Counted from the first letter of the stretch, positions 55,253 through 64,000 are shown. The stretch: 64,000 nucleotides of DNA from Prauserella cavernicola (GCF_016595675.1 NZ_JAENJH010000008.1:113577-177576), one strand, 5' to 3'. Notes: generated by a model not told the origin, from the letters alone. Numbers and translations are program-made.

Positions 55253-56197
55253 CTACCGCGTCGGCACGACGTCGCCTCGCGACCGACGCCAGGCCTCCAG
55301 TTCGGCCATGGTCGGGTACGAGGGACGTGCTCCGGGCCGGGTCGCCGCGCACGCTCCCACCTCGGACGCGAGCGCGGCCGCCGCGACGAGGTCGAGACCG
55401 TGCGCGAGGCCGTAGCCGACGGCGCCGGCGAAGGCGTCCCCGCTGCCGGTCGTGTCGACGGCGCGGACTCGAACGGCGGGGACAGGCGTGTGCTCGCCGG
55501 ACTCGAAGACGACGGACCCCCGGGAACCGAGTGTCACGATCGCGCGGTCGATTCCGCGGCGCCGCAGCGCGGCCGCGACCTGCGCGCGGTCGTCGGTGAC
55601 GTGCGGGGTCGCGGTGTCCGGCAGCAGCCGGGCCAGTTCGTGGTCGTTGACGATCACCACGAAGCAGTCCCGGAGGAGGTCGGCGTCCACCGGTTGGTAG
55701 GGCGACAGATTGAGCACCACCTTCGCGCCGTTGGCCGCGGCACGCCGTGCGCACGCGGCGACGGTCTCGACCGGGATCTCGAGGGCCATGAGCACGACGT
55801 CGGCCTCCGAGACCGCGGCGTCGACCTCGCCGGTCACGGTCAGCCTCGCGTTGGCGCCCTGCGCGACGACGATCGCGTTCTCGCCGTCGGCGTCGACGCT
55901 GATGAACGCCGATCCGGTCGGGTGGTCCCGGCTCACGAGGATCCGCCCCGACCCGATCCCGAGGCCGCGAAGGTCGTGCTCGACCGTCCGCGCCGCGGCG
56001 TCGTCACCGAGCATCGCGACGAGCTCGACGTCGCCGCCGAGCAGCCGCGCGGCGGCGGCCTGGTTGAAGGACTTGCCACCGACGCCGGTGTGGACGGACT
56101 CGGCCAGCAGGGTCTCCCCCGGCCTCGCGATCGAGGGCACGCGGAAGGAATGGTCGAGGTTCACCGACCCGATGCTGAGGATTCGACCTGTACTCAA
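55253..56197 (-). CDS. Ribokinase-like PfkB family sugar kinase
   Basis: This 314-residue PfkB kinase probably phosphorylates ribose or a related pentose. GVGGKSFNQAAAAARLL-type sequence near residue 37 gives the substrate site, and DTTGSGDAFAGAV near the C-terminus holds the catalytic Asp and anion hole. No ATG or GTG fits; a TTG at 56197 that overlaps the MFS stop (TTGA) and lies behind AGGAGTG is the best start. With the transporter upstream, the divergent LacI regulator and the nucleoside hydrolase it forms a nucleoside or ribose utilisation locus. Confidence 0.9.
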   Translation of the reverse strand: MSTGRILSIGSVNLDHSFRVPSIARPGETLLAESVHTGVGGKSFNQAAAARLLGGDVELVAMLGDDAAARTVEHDLRGLGIGSGRILVSRDHPTGSAFISVDADGENAIVVAQGANARLTVTGEVDAAVSEADVVLMALEIPVETVAACARRAAANGAKVVLNLSPYQPVDADLLRDCFVVIVNDHELARLLPDTATPHVTDDRAQVAAALRRRGIDRAIVTLGSRGSVVFESGEHTPVPAVRVRAVDTTGSGDAFAGAVGYGLAHGLDLVAAAALASEVGACAATRPGARPSYPTMAELEAWRRSRGDVVPTR

Positions 56198-57639
56198 TGG
56201 ACACTCCTGATGTCGTCGGCCGTCGTCTCCGCCGTCACGGGGCGCGGGATCGCGAACGAGACCGCCAGGGCGGCGATCAGCAGTACCGCGCTGCCGATCG
56301 CCGCGGCGACGTAGCCGGAGGCGGGTGCCGAGGGCGACGGGGTCGCCGCCGCCTGGATCGTGTAGATGACCAGGAAGCTCAGCCCAGCGCCGATGTTGAA
56401 CGCCCCGTTGTTCAGCCCGGGAAGCGAACCCGGGCGGTCCGCCGGACTGAGGACGACGCCGAGCCCGTTGAGCATGATGTTCGCGATGCCGGCGTAGGTG
56501 ACGCCCACCCAGACGGCGATCACGAACAGGAAGACCGTGGTCGCGCTCGGCGCCCCGATGGCCAGCGCGAGCATTCCCACCGCCGCGCCCGCGATGCCCA
56601 GGCGCAGAATGCTCCGGTAGCCGAGGCTCGCGGCGAGCCGCCCGGAGAGCGGCCCGACCAGCAGCCCCGCGACAGCGTACGGCGTCAGGACGAGCGCCGA
56701 CACCGCCTCGGCGCTGAGCCGGACACCCAGCGCGCCGTCCTGCGCGAGCGCAGGAAGAATGCCGTTCATCATCGCGAAGACGCCGCCGAGGGTGAGGGCG
56801 GTCGTCGTGACCAGAGCCCAGGTCGATCGTTCTCGCAGCTGGGAGATCGGCACCAGTGGCGCGGGCAGGCGTTGTTCGACGAGCCAGAACACCGCGAAGG
56901 TCACCGCCGCGAGCACGGCGGTTCCGATCGCGATCCACCAGTTCGCGGCACCGAGCTTGCCCATCTCGTTGAGGGCGATCAGGGCCGCACCGACGGCGGC
57001 GACGAGCAGCACCGTTCCGATGATGTCCAGCCGTCGGCGGTCCGGCGCGAAGGATTCGCTGGTCAGCAAGCGCACCAGGAGCGCCGCGGCGACCGCAACC
57101 GCCGCCATGGTCCAGAAGAGGGACTCGAACCCGTGGTTGGTCACGAGGTAGCCACCGAGGAGCGCGTCGAACCCGGCGATCCCGCCGTTGACCGCGGTCA
57201 CCACGCCCATGAGCGTCCCGTACCTCTTCGGCTCGGCCACCTCGACGCGCAGCATCACCAGCACGATCGGGATCACGGGCCCGGACGCGCCCTGGAGGAT
57301 GCGGCCGGCGAAGAGCAGCTCGATGTTCGGCGCGAGCGCGGCGACCACGCACCCCACGGCCATCACCAGTAGCGCGCCGCACAGGACCCGGCGGCGGCCT
57401 GCGATGTCGGCCAGGCGGGGCAAGAAGAGCGAGAACATCGCCGCGGTGGTGAAGAACGCGGTTTGCGTATTCGCCACGGCACTCGCGCTGGCGTCCAATT
57501 GCCGCTCAATCGACACGAGCGCCGGACTGAGCATACTCGCGTTCAGCTGGAAAGCCAGACACGCGGAAAGCAGCGCCACCATCAGGATTGTGACCGACGG
57601 TTCGGTCCGGGTTCTGTTCACTGGCATCATTGCCGGCAC
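56194..57639 (-). CDS. MFS transporter, DHA2-like (14 predicted transmembrane helices)
   Basis: This is a 481-residue hydrophobic transporter of the major facilitator superfamily. The motif-A loop LADIAGRRRVLCG follows helix 2, and the motif-C-like helix 5 segment contains GGIAGFDALLGGYL. Helix count and length match the 14-helix DHA2 group. The start is uncertain among GTG 57639 and ATGs at 57630 and 57627. Placed between the LacI regulator and the ribokinase with a stop-start overlap, it more likely imports a nucleoside or pentose than exports a drug. Confidence 0.88.
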   Translation of the reverse strand: MPAMMPVNRTRTEPSVTILMVALLSACLAFQLNASMLSPALVSIERQLDASASAVANTQTAFFTTAAMFSLFLPRLADIAGRRRVLCGALLVMAVGCVVAALAPNIELLFAGRILQGASGPVIPIVLVMLRVEVAEPKRYGTLMGVVTAVNGGIAGFDALLGGYLVTNHGFESLFWTMAAVAVAAALLVRLLTSESFAPDRRRLDIIGTVLLVAAVGAALIALNEMGKLGAANWWIAIGTAVLAAVTFAVFWLVEQRLPAPLVPISQLRERSTWALVTTTALTLGGVFAMMNGILPALAQDGALGVRLSAEAVSALVLTPYAVAGLLVGPLSGRLAASLGYRSILRLGIAGAAVGMLALAIGAPSATTVFLFVIAVWVGVTYAGIANIMLNGLGVVLSPADRPGSLPGLNNGAFNIGAGLSFLVIYTIQAAATPSPSAPASGYVAAAIGSAVLLIAALAVSFAIPRPVTAETTADDIRSVH

Positions 57640-57705
57640 TTTCTGTCGGAATCAGTTTCGTGATAGAATCAATTGCTTGTCATTGGATTCGACGGTGAGG
57701 TAGCG

Positions 57706-58734
57706 GTGGTTTCACTTCGGGATGTCGCAGACGCCGCGGGAGTCTCGATCGCGACGGCGTCGCGAGCACTCGGAGGCAAGGGGCGAGTGTCGGAGGCGAC
57801 GACGCGCCTGGTGCGCGAGACCGCCGACCGTCTCGGCTATCAGGTGAACGCACTGGGCAAGGCGCTCAGGGAAGGTTCGGACGGCGTTGTCGGAATCGTT
57901 GTTCCCATGGTCAGCAATCCGTTCTACGCAGCACTGGTCCACGAGTTCGAGGACCAACTTTCCAGACTGAACCTGAAATTGCTCATCGCGGACTCGCACG
58001 GTGAACTCGACCGCGAACTGGAGCGACTCGAAGCATTGGCCGGTCGACGGGTTCGGGGAATTTTCGCCGTCCCGGCGTATTTCGATCGATCACGTCCCGC
58101 CATTTCGAAGATTGCGCGGCAACTGCCGCTGGTGCAGGTCGACCGCCGGGTCGAGGACGACTCGGCGCTGGCCTTCGTCGGCGTCGACAACGCCGATGGA
58201 ATCGGGCAGGCACTGCGGCACGTCGCGGAGCAGGGAGCAGGCACCGTGGTGTTCGTCGGCGCGGACGACCGGACCTCGGTGGGCCGCGAGCGCCGACGGG
58301 CATTCGAGACGGTCGTGGAACAGCTCGGGCTCGCGGCGCAGGAGCCGATCATCGACCGGTATCTCTTCGAGTTCGGCCTGTCGGCGGCGGAGCGGTTGCG
58401 GGACCGCCCCACCCTGCCGGACGCGGTGATCGCCGGTGACGACCTCATCGCCACCGGACTCCTCGCCGGGTTCGCCCGCCACGGGGTGTCGGTGCCGGGC
58501 GACGTGCTGATCACCGGTTTCGACGGCACGATCCTCGCCGACATCTGCAATCCGACGTTGACGACGGTGCAGCAGCCCATGGCCACGATCGCGGAAGCGG
58601 GCGTCGAGGAGTTGCTGCGCAAGATCGACGACACCGGTGCCGCCGGAGCGCACGTTCGGCTTCCCACCACGTTGCGCCGCGGCGATTCGACGGGCGCTCG
58701 CGTCACGAGTTCGGCGTCCCACAGCGCTACCTGA
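57706..58734 (+). CDS. LacI-family transcriptional regulator
   Basis: This is a 342-residue repressor. The helix-turn-helix and hinge are VSLRDVADAAGVSIATASRAL followed by RLGYQVNALGKALREG, and the rest is a periplasmic-binding-protein-like effector domain ending with the usual TTVQQPMATIAE. The GTG at 57706 with GTGAGG upstream places the HTH at the N-terminus; a TTG at 57673 would add 11 non-conserved residues. It is divergent from the MFS-ribokinase pair and convergent with the nucleoside hydrolase, and probably controls both. Confidence 0.92.
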   Translation: MVSLRDVADAAGVSIATASRALGGKGRVSEATTRLVRETADRLGYQVNALGKALREGSDGVVGIVVPMVSNPFYAALVHEFEDQLSRLNLKLLIADSHGELDRELERLEALAGRRVRGIFAVPAYFDRSRPAISKIARQLPLVQVDRRVEDDSALAFVGVDNADGIGQALRHVAEQGAGTVVFVGADDRTSVGRERRRAFETVVEQLGLAAQEPIIDRYLFEFGLSAAERLRDRPTLPDAVIAGDDLIATGLLAGFARHGVSVPGDVLITGFDGTILADICNPTLTTVQQPMATIAEAGVEELLRKIDDTGAAGAHVRLPTTLRRGDSTGARVTSSASHSAT

Positions 58735-59659
58735 GCGCCGCGACGGCCTCGCGGATCAGCTGCCAGAACAGCGGGACGTCCAGCGTGATCGCGATGTCGG
58801 CGTTCGGTTCCTTGCCCAGCATGTCGTGCAGGTCGACCGCCGTGGCTCCCGACGTGAACTCGCCCGTGGTCTCGACGTCGATGTGGCTGCGCTGGATGGT
58901 GGCGACGGCGCGGTTGATCGCGATCGCGACGGTGATCGGGTCGTGCAGCGGTCCCTCCGGCATGCTCTCGACGGCATCGTAGGTGCCGCAGAAGAAGCGG
59001 AGCAGTTCGACGCCGAACGCACTGGTCTCGTTGCCGATCGCGGCGATCGACTCGATCACCTCGGACGTGATCAGCGCCTGGTGCGAGATGTTGAGCCCGA
59101 CCATCGTCAACGGCAGGCCGGACCTGACGACCAGGTCGGCCGCCTCGGGATCGACCCACGCGTTGAACTCGGGATAGGCGCCGACGTTGCCCCGCCCCGT
59201 CGAGCCGCCCATCCAGATGATCTCGGCGATCTTCGCGCCGAGGCCAGGTCGCTGTTCCAGCAGCGTCGCGATGTTGGTGAGCGGCCCGGTCGGGATCAGG
59301 GTGACGGGCTCCGCCGCGCTCTCGAGGAGATCCGCGATCAGTTTGATCGCGCCGCGCTCGTCGAGTGGGACCGTGGGCGTCGGCAACTCGGGTCCGCCGA
59401 GTGCGTTGTCCCCGTGGATCCAGGTCGCCGGCGTGAGTTCACGCCGCAGCGGCTTGTCGGCGCCGGCCGCCACCGGCACACCCTCGACACCGGCCACGGT
59501 GAGGGCGACCCGCGCGTTGTGCGTCGTGTGTTCCAGGCGGCCGTTTCCGCCGACCGTCGTGACACCGAGCAGATCGATCGCCGGGTTTCCGGCGGCCAGC
59601 CAGAGGGCGAAAACATCGTCATGACCGGGGTCGCAGTCGATGATGACCGGAGTGGGCAT
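58727..59659 (-). CDS. Inosine-uridine preferring nucleoside hydrolase
   Basis: This 310-residue hydrolase cleaves ribonucleosides to ribose and base. The calcium-binding hallmark DCDPGHDD is at residues 8-15, with TVGGNGRLEHTTHNA after it, LIPTGPLTNIA in the middle and LHDPITVAIAI near the end. The ATG at 59659 has GAGGAG upstream; a longer frame by four codons is less likely. Two LacI-type operators lie 17-57 bp upstream. The ribose released is the expected substrate of the nearby ribokinase. Confidence 0.94.
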   Translation of the reverse strand: MPTPVIIDCDPGHDDVFALWLAAGNPAIDLLGVTTVGGNGRLEHTTHNARVALTVAGVEGVPVAAGADKPLRRELTPATWIHGDNALGGPELPTPTVPLDERGAIKLIADLLESAAEPVTLIPTGPLTNIATLLEQRPGLGAKIAEIIWMGGSTGRGNVGAYPEFNAWVDPEAADLVVRSGLPLTMVGLNISHQALITSEVIESIAAIGNETSAFGVELLRFFCGTYDAVESMPEGPLHDPITVAIAINRAVATIQRSHIDVETTGEFTSGATAVDLHDMLGKEPNADIAITLDVPLFWQLIREAVAALR

Positions 59660-59675
59660 ACTGCTCCTCACGAGT

Positions 59676-59693
59676 TGCGTAAACGTTTCCGCA
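59676..59693. promoter_or_regulatory. LacI-type operator 1 upstream of the nucleoside hydrolase
   Basis: TGCGTAAACGTTTCCGCA is a near-perfect palindrome (one mismatch) centred on CG, the form bound by LacI/GalR regulators. It lies 17 bp upstream of the hydrolase ATG. Confidence 0.75.
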
Positions 59694-59700
59694 TTATCGA

Positions 59701-59716
59701 GTGGAAACGATTACAC
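59701..59716. promoter_or_regulatory. LacI-type operator 2 upstream of the nucleoside hydrolase
   Basis: GTGGAAACGATTACAC is an imperfect CG-centred palindrome about two helical turns from operator 1. The pair suggests cooperative binding by the LacI protein encoded at 57706. Confidence 0.65.
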
Positions 59717-59875
59717 CCGTGCCGGAGCTTGTCAAGAGCCGAGAGCCGGTGCCCCGGATGGACCGGCGCCACCGCCATGTGACCGGCCTGGCAGAGTTAC
59801 TTGCGCTCTCAACAAAATCCGGTACTTGTGGTAGCAGGACCGGTGCGGTCCGTTCACATCACGGGGGTTACATCC

Positions 59876-60769
59876 ATGCGTGTTGGTTTCAGTCTTCCGG
59901 TGTTCGGCTCAGCGGCCGCCGAGCCCGGCGCGGTCGCGCGGTACGCGCGCGCCGCAGAGCAGGCGGGGGCGGCGAGCCTCTGGGTCGGCGATCGCCTGCT
60001 CTCCCCGGTCGCCCCGACCGTGTCCTACCCGGGCTACGAGACCATGCCCGACGAGTTCGCCGTCGCCCAGGACCCGTTCGTCGTACTGGCCGTCGCCGCG
60101 GCGGTGACCGAGACCGTGACCCTCGGGTCCAGCACGATCAACGCTCCCCAGTACCAGCCCACCAACCTCGCGCGGCAGCTGACCAGCATCGACGTCGCCA
60201 GCAACGGGCGGCTGCTGGCCGGGCTCGGCATCGGCTGGTCGCCCGAGGAGTACGGCGCCGTCGGCGTCCCGATGGCGGAGCGCGGCAAACGGCTCGACGA
60301 CACGCTCGACCTGCTGGACGCCTGGTGGACCCAGGACAAGGTGTCGCACGAGGGCATCGGCTACACGGTCCCGGAGTCCCACGTCGGGCTCAAGCCGGTG
60401 CGCAAGCCTCCGGTGTACCTGGCCGCGTTCGGTGAGCGGGCACAGCGGCGGGTCGCCGAGCGAGCCGACGGCTGGCTGCCCGTCTGGTCGGTGCCCGAAC
60501 AGTTCCCCGCCGACGTCGTCACCGGCGCCGTGGCCAAACTCCGGGCGGCCGCCGAGAACGCGGGCCGGGACCCCGAGGCGCTCGGCGTCGCGCTGCGGGT
60601 GAACGTCGACCCGGGAACCACGGTGGACGCGATCGCCGAGTCGGTCGCCAAGGTCTCCTCGGTGCTCGAGCCGGACCATCTCTTCGTGGATCTCACCTAC
60701 CTGACCAGCAGCGTGAACGAGCACATCGACCTCACCGGAACCCTGCTGGAGTTGATCGCCAAGGGCTGA
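59876..60769 (+). CDS. LLM-class F420-dependent oxidoreductase
   Basis: This is a 297-residue luciferase-like TIM-barrel oxidoreductase. It begins MRVGFSLPVFGS, has SLWVGDRLL after the first helix, LGSSTINAPQYQPTNLARQL and the diagnostic GLGIGWSPEEY-AVGVPMAERGKRLDE stretch, all typical of F420-dependent enzymes of mycobacteria and relatives. The ATG at 59876 has a weak GGGGG site. It is convergent with the UvrA-like gene, 10 bp apart, with no clear terminator. The substrate is unknown. Confidence 0.9.
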   Translation: MRVGFSLPVFGSAAAEPGAVARYARAAEQAGAASLWVGDRLLSPVAPTVSYPGYETMPDEFAVAQDPFVVLAVAAAVTETVTLGSSTINAPQYQPTNLARQLTSIDVASNGRLLAGLGIGWSPEEYGAVGVPMAERGKRLDDTLDLLDAWWTQDKVSHEGIGYTVPESHVGLKPVRKPPVYLAAFGERAQRRVAERADGWLPVWSVPEQFPADVVTGAVAKLRAAAENAGRDPEALGVALRVNVDPGTTVDAIAESVAKVSSVLEPDHLFVDLTYLTSSVNEHIDLTGTLLELIAKG

Positions 60770-60779
60770 TCCGCGCCGC

Positions 60780-63251
60780 TCAGTCCCCCAGGAGGCGCAG
60801 GCCCGCGGCGTGCCTGCGCAGGAAACCCGAGGTCGGAGTGTCGGCGTTCGCGACGGCCTCGGGTGTTCCCTCCGCGACGACCGTGCCCCCGTCCGGTCCG
60901 GCTCCCGGCCCCAGGTCGATCACCCAGTCCGCGGACGCGGCGACGGGAACGTCGTGTTCGGCCACCACCACGGTGTTGCCGGAGTCGAGCAGGACATCGA
61001 GCGCGTCCACCACCCGTTGCACGTCCGACGGGTGCAGGCCGGAGACGGGTTCGTCGAGCACGACGAGCCCGGCCTTGCGGCCGGTGGCGCCACGCTGGAT
61101 GGCGGCGGCCAGCTTCAGTCGCTGTGCCTCCCCACCGGACAGTTCGGTGGCGCTCTGGCCGAGCTGGAGGTAGCCGAGCCCGACCTGGCGCAGGGCTTCG
61201 AGGGTCTCCGCGAGCTGCCGGGGCTCGCGGAGCCGTTCCGCGGCCTCGGCGACGGTCAGCTCCAGCACCTGGTCGATCGCCAGACCCTGGTACGTGATCC
61301 GCAGTGCCTCGGCCCGGTAGCGCCGGCCCTCGCACGCCTCGCAGACCACCCACACGTCCGGCAGGAAATGCATGTCGACGAGCGTGCGGCCGTAGCCGGT
61401 GCACGTCTCGCAGCGGCCGCCGTCCGCGGTGTTGAAACTGAACCAGGACGCGGTGAGTCCGAGTTCGCGCGCCGACTCGGTGTCGGCGAACAACGTGCGG
61501 ACGTGGTCGAAAGCCTTGCTGTAGGTGGCCGGATTGGACCGGGGCGTTCGCCCGAGTGGTTCCTGGTCGACGATCGCGACCCACCCGTGCTGTTCGAGCC
61601 CGGTCACCTTGCGCACCGTGTCGCTCGCCGTCCCGGTCAACGCCGCCCGCGCACTCGCCCCGAGAGCGCCGAGCAGTGCGCTCTTGCCGCTGCCGCTCAC
61701 GCCCGTCAGACACGTCAGCCGACCGACGGGCAGCCGCACCAGCTCGGCCGTCAGGTTGTGCGCACTCACGCCGTGCAGCTGGATCCAGCCGGCGTCGTCG
61801 CCGACCGGGCGGCGGGCGCGGCGCACGCGCGGGCCCGCCCCTGCCAGATGCCGCCCGGTCAGCGAGTCCGGGTGGGCGATCACGTCGGCGGGCGGGCCCG
61901 ACACCAGGACCTCACCACCGAGGCGGCCCGCGCCGGGTCCCATGTCGATCACCCAGTCGGCGTGGGCGATCAGCTCGGGATCGTGCTCCACCAGCAGCAC
62001 CGTGTTCCCCGCGGCGCGCAGCTCCAGTGCGATGTCGAGCAGCTGCGCCTTGTCGGCCGGGTGCAGCCCGGCTCCGGGCTCGTCCAGGACGAAGGTGATT
62101 CCGCTGAGCTCGGTGCTGAGCTGCGCGGCGAGCCGGGTGCGCTGCAGTTCACCACCGGACAGCGTCGCCGCGCTCCGGGACAGCTGGAGATGGGCCAGTC
62201 CGAGCCGATCGAGAATGCCGAGCCTGCGGCCGAGGTCCTGCAACAGCGGCGCGCCCACCTCGAGGTGGCGCTCGTCCAGACCATCCGCGACCCGCCCGGT
62301 CCAGTCCCGGACCTGCCGGACCGACACCTCGAGCAACTCGGGATAGGTCAGCCCGCCCAACCGCACGGATCGCGCCGCCCCGTCGTAGCCGCTACCGCCG
62401 CAGGTGCCGCAGGGCTGCTTGCGCAGGTAGGGCAGGTAGCGCTGTTTCGCGCTGGCGGTCTGCGCGTTGAGGAACACGCGCTCCACCTCGGCGAGCGCGC
62501 CACGCAGCGGCTGGCTGGAGGTGTAGGTCATGCGTGCGGTCTCGTGCCTGTTCGGGACCTCGACGCTCGCCTCGATGCTCTCCTCCCCCGTGCCGTACAG
62601 CACGCTGTGGCGGAACTCCTCGGGCAGCGACTGCCAGGGCCTGGCCAGGTCCACGTCGCGCTTCGCGGCGAGCGCGGGGACGAACGCGTGCTCACCCGAG
62701 CGCCACTTGGCGTACCAGGGCGAGGCACCGTCGAAGAGCGGAAGCTCGGGGTGGGTGATGATCAGGTCTTCCTGCGCCTGCCAGCGCCCGCCCACTCCGT
62801 GGCAGTCCGCGCAGGAGCCCTCGCTGGAGTTGCGGTCGAAGTGAGCCGTCGTCAGGTGCTCGCCGCCGCCGGCCGGAAGCCGTGAGTACAACAACCCCAG
62901 GTGCCCGTCGATGCCCGTCATCGTCGCGACCGTGGACCGGGGGTTGCGGTTGAGGCGGCGCTGGTCGACGGCGAGCGTGGCCCCGAGGCCGAGGATGCGG
63001 TCGACCTTCGGCCGGTTTCGCTGGGTGATGTACTGCCGCACGAACGGCGACAGCCCTTCCAGGTACCGCAGTTGGGCCTCGTTGTGCAGGGTGTCGATCG
63101 CCAGCGAGGTCTTGCCGCTGCCGCTCACCCCGGTGAAGGCCACCAGCCGTCCCTTGGGAATGCCGACCGACACGTCGCGCAGGTTGTTGGTGCGAGCCCC
63201 CACGACGTCGATGGACTCGGTGCTCGCGATGTCCCGGATCGAGATCGACAC
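60780..63251 (-). CDS. UvrA-like ABC-type ATPase (DrrC/UvrA2 type)
   Basis: This is an 823-residue protein with two ABC ATPase modules arranged as in UvrA. Walker A motifs GVSGSGKTSLA and GVSGSGKSALLG, signatures LSGGELQRTRLA and LSGGEAQRLKLA, and CxxC zinc modules (CADCHG, CGTCGG, CETCTG, CEACEG) are visible. It is shorter than canonical UvrA (about 950) and belongs to the class that includes daunorubicin resistance protein DrrC, which frees DNA of intercalated drug. The GTG start lies 3 bp after the preceding gene's stop. A resistance role is possible, but such paralogs are common in actinomycetes. Confidence 0.9.
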   Translation of the reverse strand: MSISIRDIASTESIDVVGARTNNLRDVSVGIPKGRLVAFTGVSGSGKTSLAIDTLHNEAQLRYLEGLSPFVRQYITQRNRPKVDRILGLGATLAVDQRRLNRNPRSTVATMTGIDGHLGLLYSRLPAGGGEHLTTAHFDRNSSEGSCADCHGVGGRWQAQEDLIITHPELPLFDGASPWYAKWRSGEHAFVPALAAKRDVDLARPWQSLPEEFRHSVLYGTGEESIEASVEVPNRHETARMTYTSSQPLRGALAEVERVFLNAQTASAKQRYLPYLRKQPCGTCGGSGYDGAARSVRLGGLTYPELLEVSVRQVRDWTGRVADGLDERHLEVGAPLLQDLGRRLGILDRLGLAHLQLSRSAATLSGGELQRTRLAAQLSTELSGITFVLDEPGAGLHPADKAQLLDIALELRAAGNTVLLVEHDPELIAHADWVIDMGPGAGRLGGEVLVSGPPADVIAHPDSLTGRHLAGAGPRVRRARRPVGDDAGWIQLHGVSAHNLTAELVRLPVGRLTCLTGVSGSGKSALLGALGASARAALTGTASDTVRKVTGLEQHGWVAIVDQEPLGRTPRSNPATYSKAFDHVRTLFADTESARELGLTASWFSFNTADGGRCETCTGYGRTLVDMHFLPDVWVVCEACEGRRYRAEALRITYQGLAIDQVLELTVAEAAERLREPRQLAETLEALRQVGLGYLQLGQSATELSGGEAQRLKLAAAIQRGATGRKAGLVVLDEPVSGLHPSDVQRVVDALDVLLDSGNTVVVAEHDVPVAASADWVIDLGPGAGPDGGTVVAEGTPEAVANADTPTSGFLRRHAAGLRLLGD

Positions 63252-63254
63252 GCG

Positions 63255-63791
63255 TCACTCCGCCGAGTCGTCGCTCGGCGTGAGCTTGGTGAGGTCGGGT
63301 GCGTAGACGGCCATCCAGTGCGGGCGCACCCGGAAGTAGACGATGTCGTTGTCCCAGTCGAAGGCGTTCTCGCCGTAGAAGTCCTTGAAGTAGGCGAGAA
63401 GGTACGGCCAGTCCGCGGCGGGCTCGGTGCCCTGCGGGTTCAGCACCTCCGCCGTGCCGTGCGTGAACACCCCCAGGTCCTCACCGACCAGGTACGCGGC
63501 GCTGACGGCGGGACGCGCGGTCAGATGGCGGGCCTTGGCGGCGCCGCGCGCCGTACCGAAATGCCACTTCCCGTGCAGGAAGTGCCCGTCGACGGCGCTG
63601 ATCCGCGGCTCACCCTTCGCCGTCACGGTGGACACCGCCAGCGTGCGCATGCCCGTGAGCACTCCGGCGAGCCGCTCCGCCGACACCGTGCTCTCGGCGT
63701 TGATGATGGAACGCAGATGCGGGGTCGAACCGGGAAGGGACGCGTCCAGGAGTGCCTGCAACTCGGTGAGGTCTTCCGGTGTTTCGCGCAT
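63255..63791 (-). CDS. Pyridoxamine 5-phosphate oxidase-fold flavoprotein
   Basis: This is a 178-residue split beta-barrel protein. RTLAVSTVTAKGEPRISAVDGHFLHGKWHFGT is the usual nucleotide-binding core, in which the enzyme meets FMN, F420 or haem, and RARHLTARPAVSAAYL-type sequence follows. The ATG at 63791 gives the family length; in-frame upstream codons are not conserved. It precedes the UvrA-like gene with a 3-bp gap and may be co-transcribed. The cofactor and substrate are unknown. Confidence 0.86.
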   Translation of the reverse strand: MRETPEDLTELQALLDASLPGSTPHLRSIINAESTVSAERLAGVLTGMRTLAVSTVTAKGEPRISAVDGHFLHGKWHFGTARGAAKARHLTARPAVSAAYLVGEDLGVFTHGTAEVLNPQGTEPAADWPYLLAYFKDFYGENAFDWDNDIVYFRVRPHWMAVYAPDLTKLTPSDDSAE

Positions 63792-63916
63792 CGAGGCACC
63801 CTTCGTCCGTCCATAGGTCTCGGTCCGCACGAGTTCGACGTGCGACCACAGACCCATCGTGGACGCGAACCCTGACAACTTCCGTCAAGGTTGCCTCGAT
63901 CTTGTGAAAGCGCCCG

Positions 63917-64000
63917 TCAGCTGTCAGGAGCCAGCCGTCGGAGGATCACATCGACGTTCCCGGGCTCGATCTCTCGAACGAAGGCGACCGGAACCTCGTC
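63917..64000 (-). CDS. C-terminal end of an unidentified gene, cut by the window edge
   Basis: A minus-strand frame open from the last base ends with TGA at 63917-63919 and encodes the last 27 residues of a protein (VPVAFVREIEPGNVDVILRRL). Composition is protein-like, but the piece is too short to name. It lies 126 bp upstream of the flavoprotein gene. Confidence 0.45.
   Translation of the reverse strand, partial: DEVPVAFVREIEPGNVDVILRRLAPDS

Overview
The window is GC-rich DNA with GTG/TTG starts, stop-start overlaps, long antisense open frames and rare TTA codons, all typical of a filamentous actinomycete. A tyrosine ammonia-lyase that closely resembles Sam8 of Saccharothrix espanaensis, as I remember it, points to the Pseudonocardiales. 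About 50 kb is a secondary-metabolite region. The last 13 kb is ordinary chromosome. No RNA gene, insertion sequence, CRISPR array or origin was seen.

Region 1 (1-27.3 kb) is an oligosaccharide-type antibiotic locus. It opens with six tandem paralogous glycosyltransferases on the + strand (the first cut by the window edge), followed by a strong hairpin. Next is a minus-strand operon of rmlA, an N-terminally short AMP-forming ligase, tyrosine ammonia-lyase, a small membrane protein and a methyltransferase. A divergent cytochrome P450 follows. A second minus-strand operon holds a glycosyltransferase, a VioB/RebD-like ferritin-fold protein, its possible split-off N-terminal partner and an aldo/keto reductase. 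It is divergent from a PhzS-like flavin monooxygenase. A third minus-strand operon encodes a vancosamine-type deoxy-aminosugar pathway: C-methyltransferase, second methyltransferase, hypothetical protein, acetyltransferase, aminotransferase, 2,3-dehydratase, epimerase and an eighth glycosyltransferase. Tyrosine to coumarate, many glycosyltransferases and a branched aminosugar together match the logic of saccharomicin biosynthesis.

Region 2 (27.7-50.8 kb) is a + strand operon divergent from the sugar operon: a free-standing carrier protein, the 2,3-diaminopropionate (Dap) genes sbnA and sbnB, mbtH, two NRPSs with six modules in all (4113 and 2404 residues), and a carbamoyltransferase with altered substrate-binding motifs. 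The first condensation domain is degenerate, the last is atypical, and the terminal thioesterase has Cys where Ser is usual. The adenylation codes read roughly Gly - Asp/Asn-like - Gln-like - basic - Thr-like - Gly-like. Dap and possibly 3-ureidoalanine are expected building blocks. Whether the peptide is joined to the oligosaccharide or two clusters simply adjoin is the main open question.

Region 3 (51-64 kb) holds a YqeB-like membrane protein, a Tat-exported sulfatase, a zinc-free quinone oxidoreductase with a divergent TetR regulator, a nucleoside/ribose utilisation set (ribokinase, MFS transporter, LacI regulator, nucleoside hydrolase), an F420/luciferase-like oxidoreductase, a UvrA-like double ABC ATPase, a pyridoxamine-oxidase-fold protein and the tail of one more gene at the right edge.
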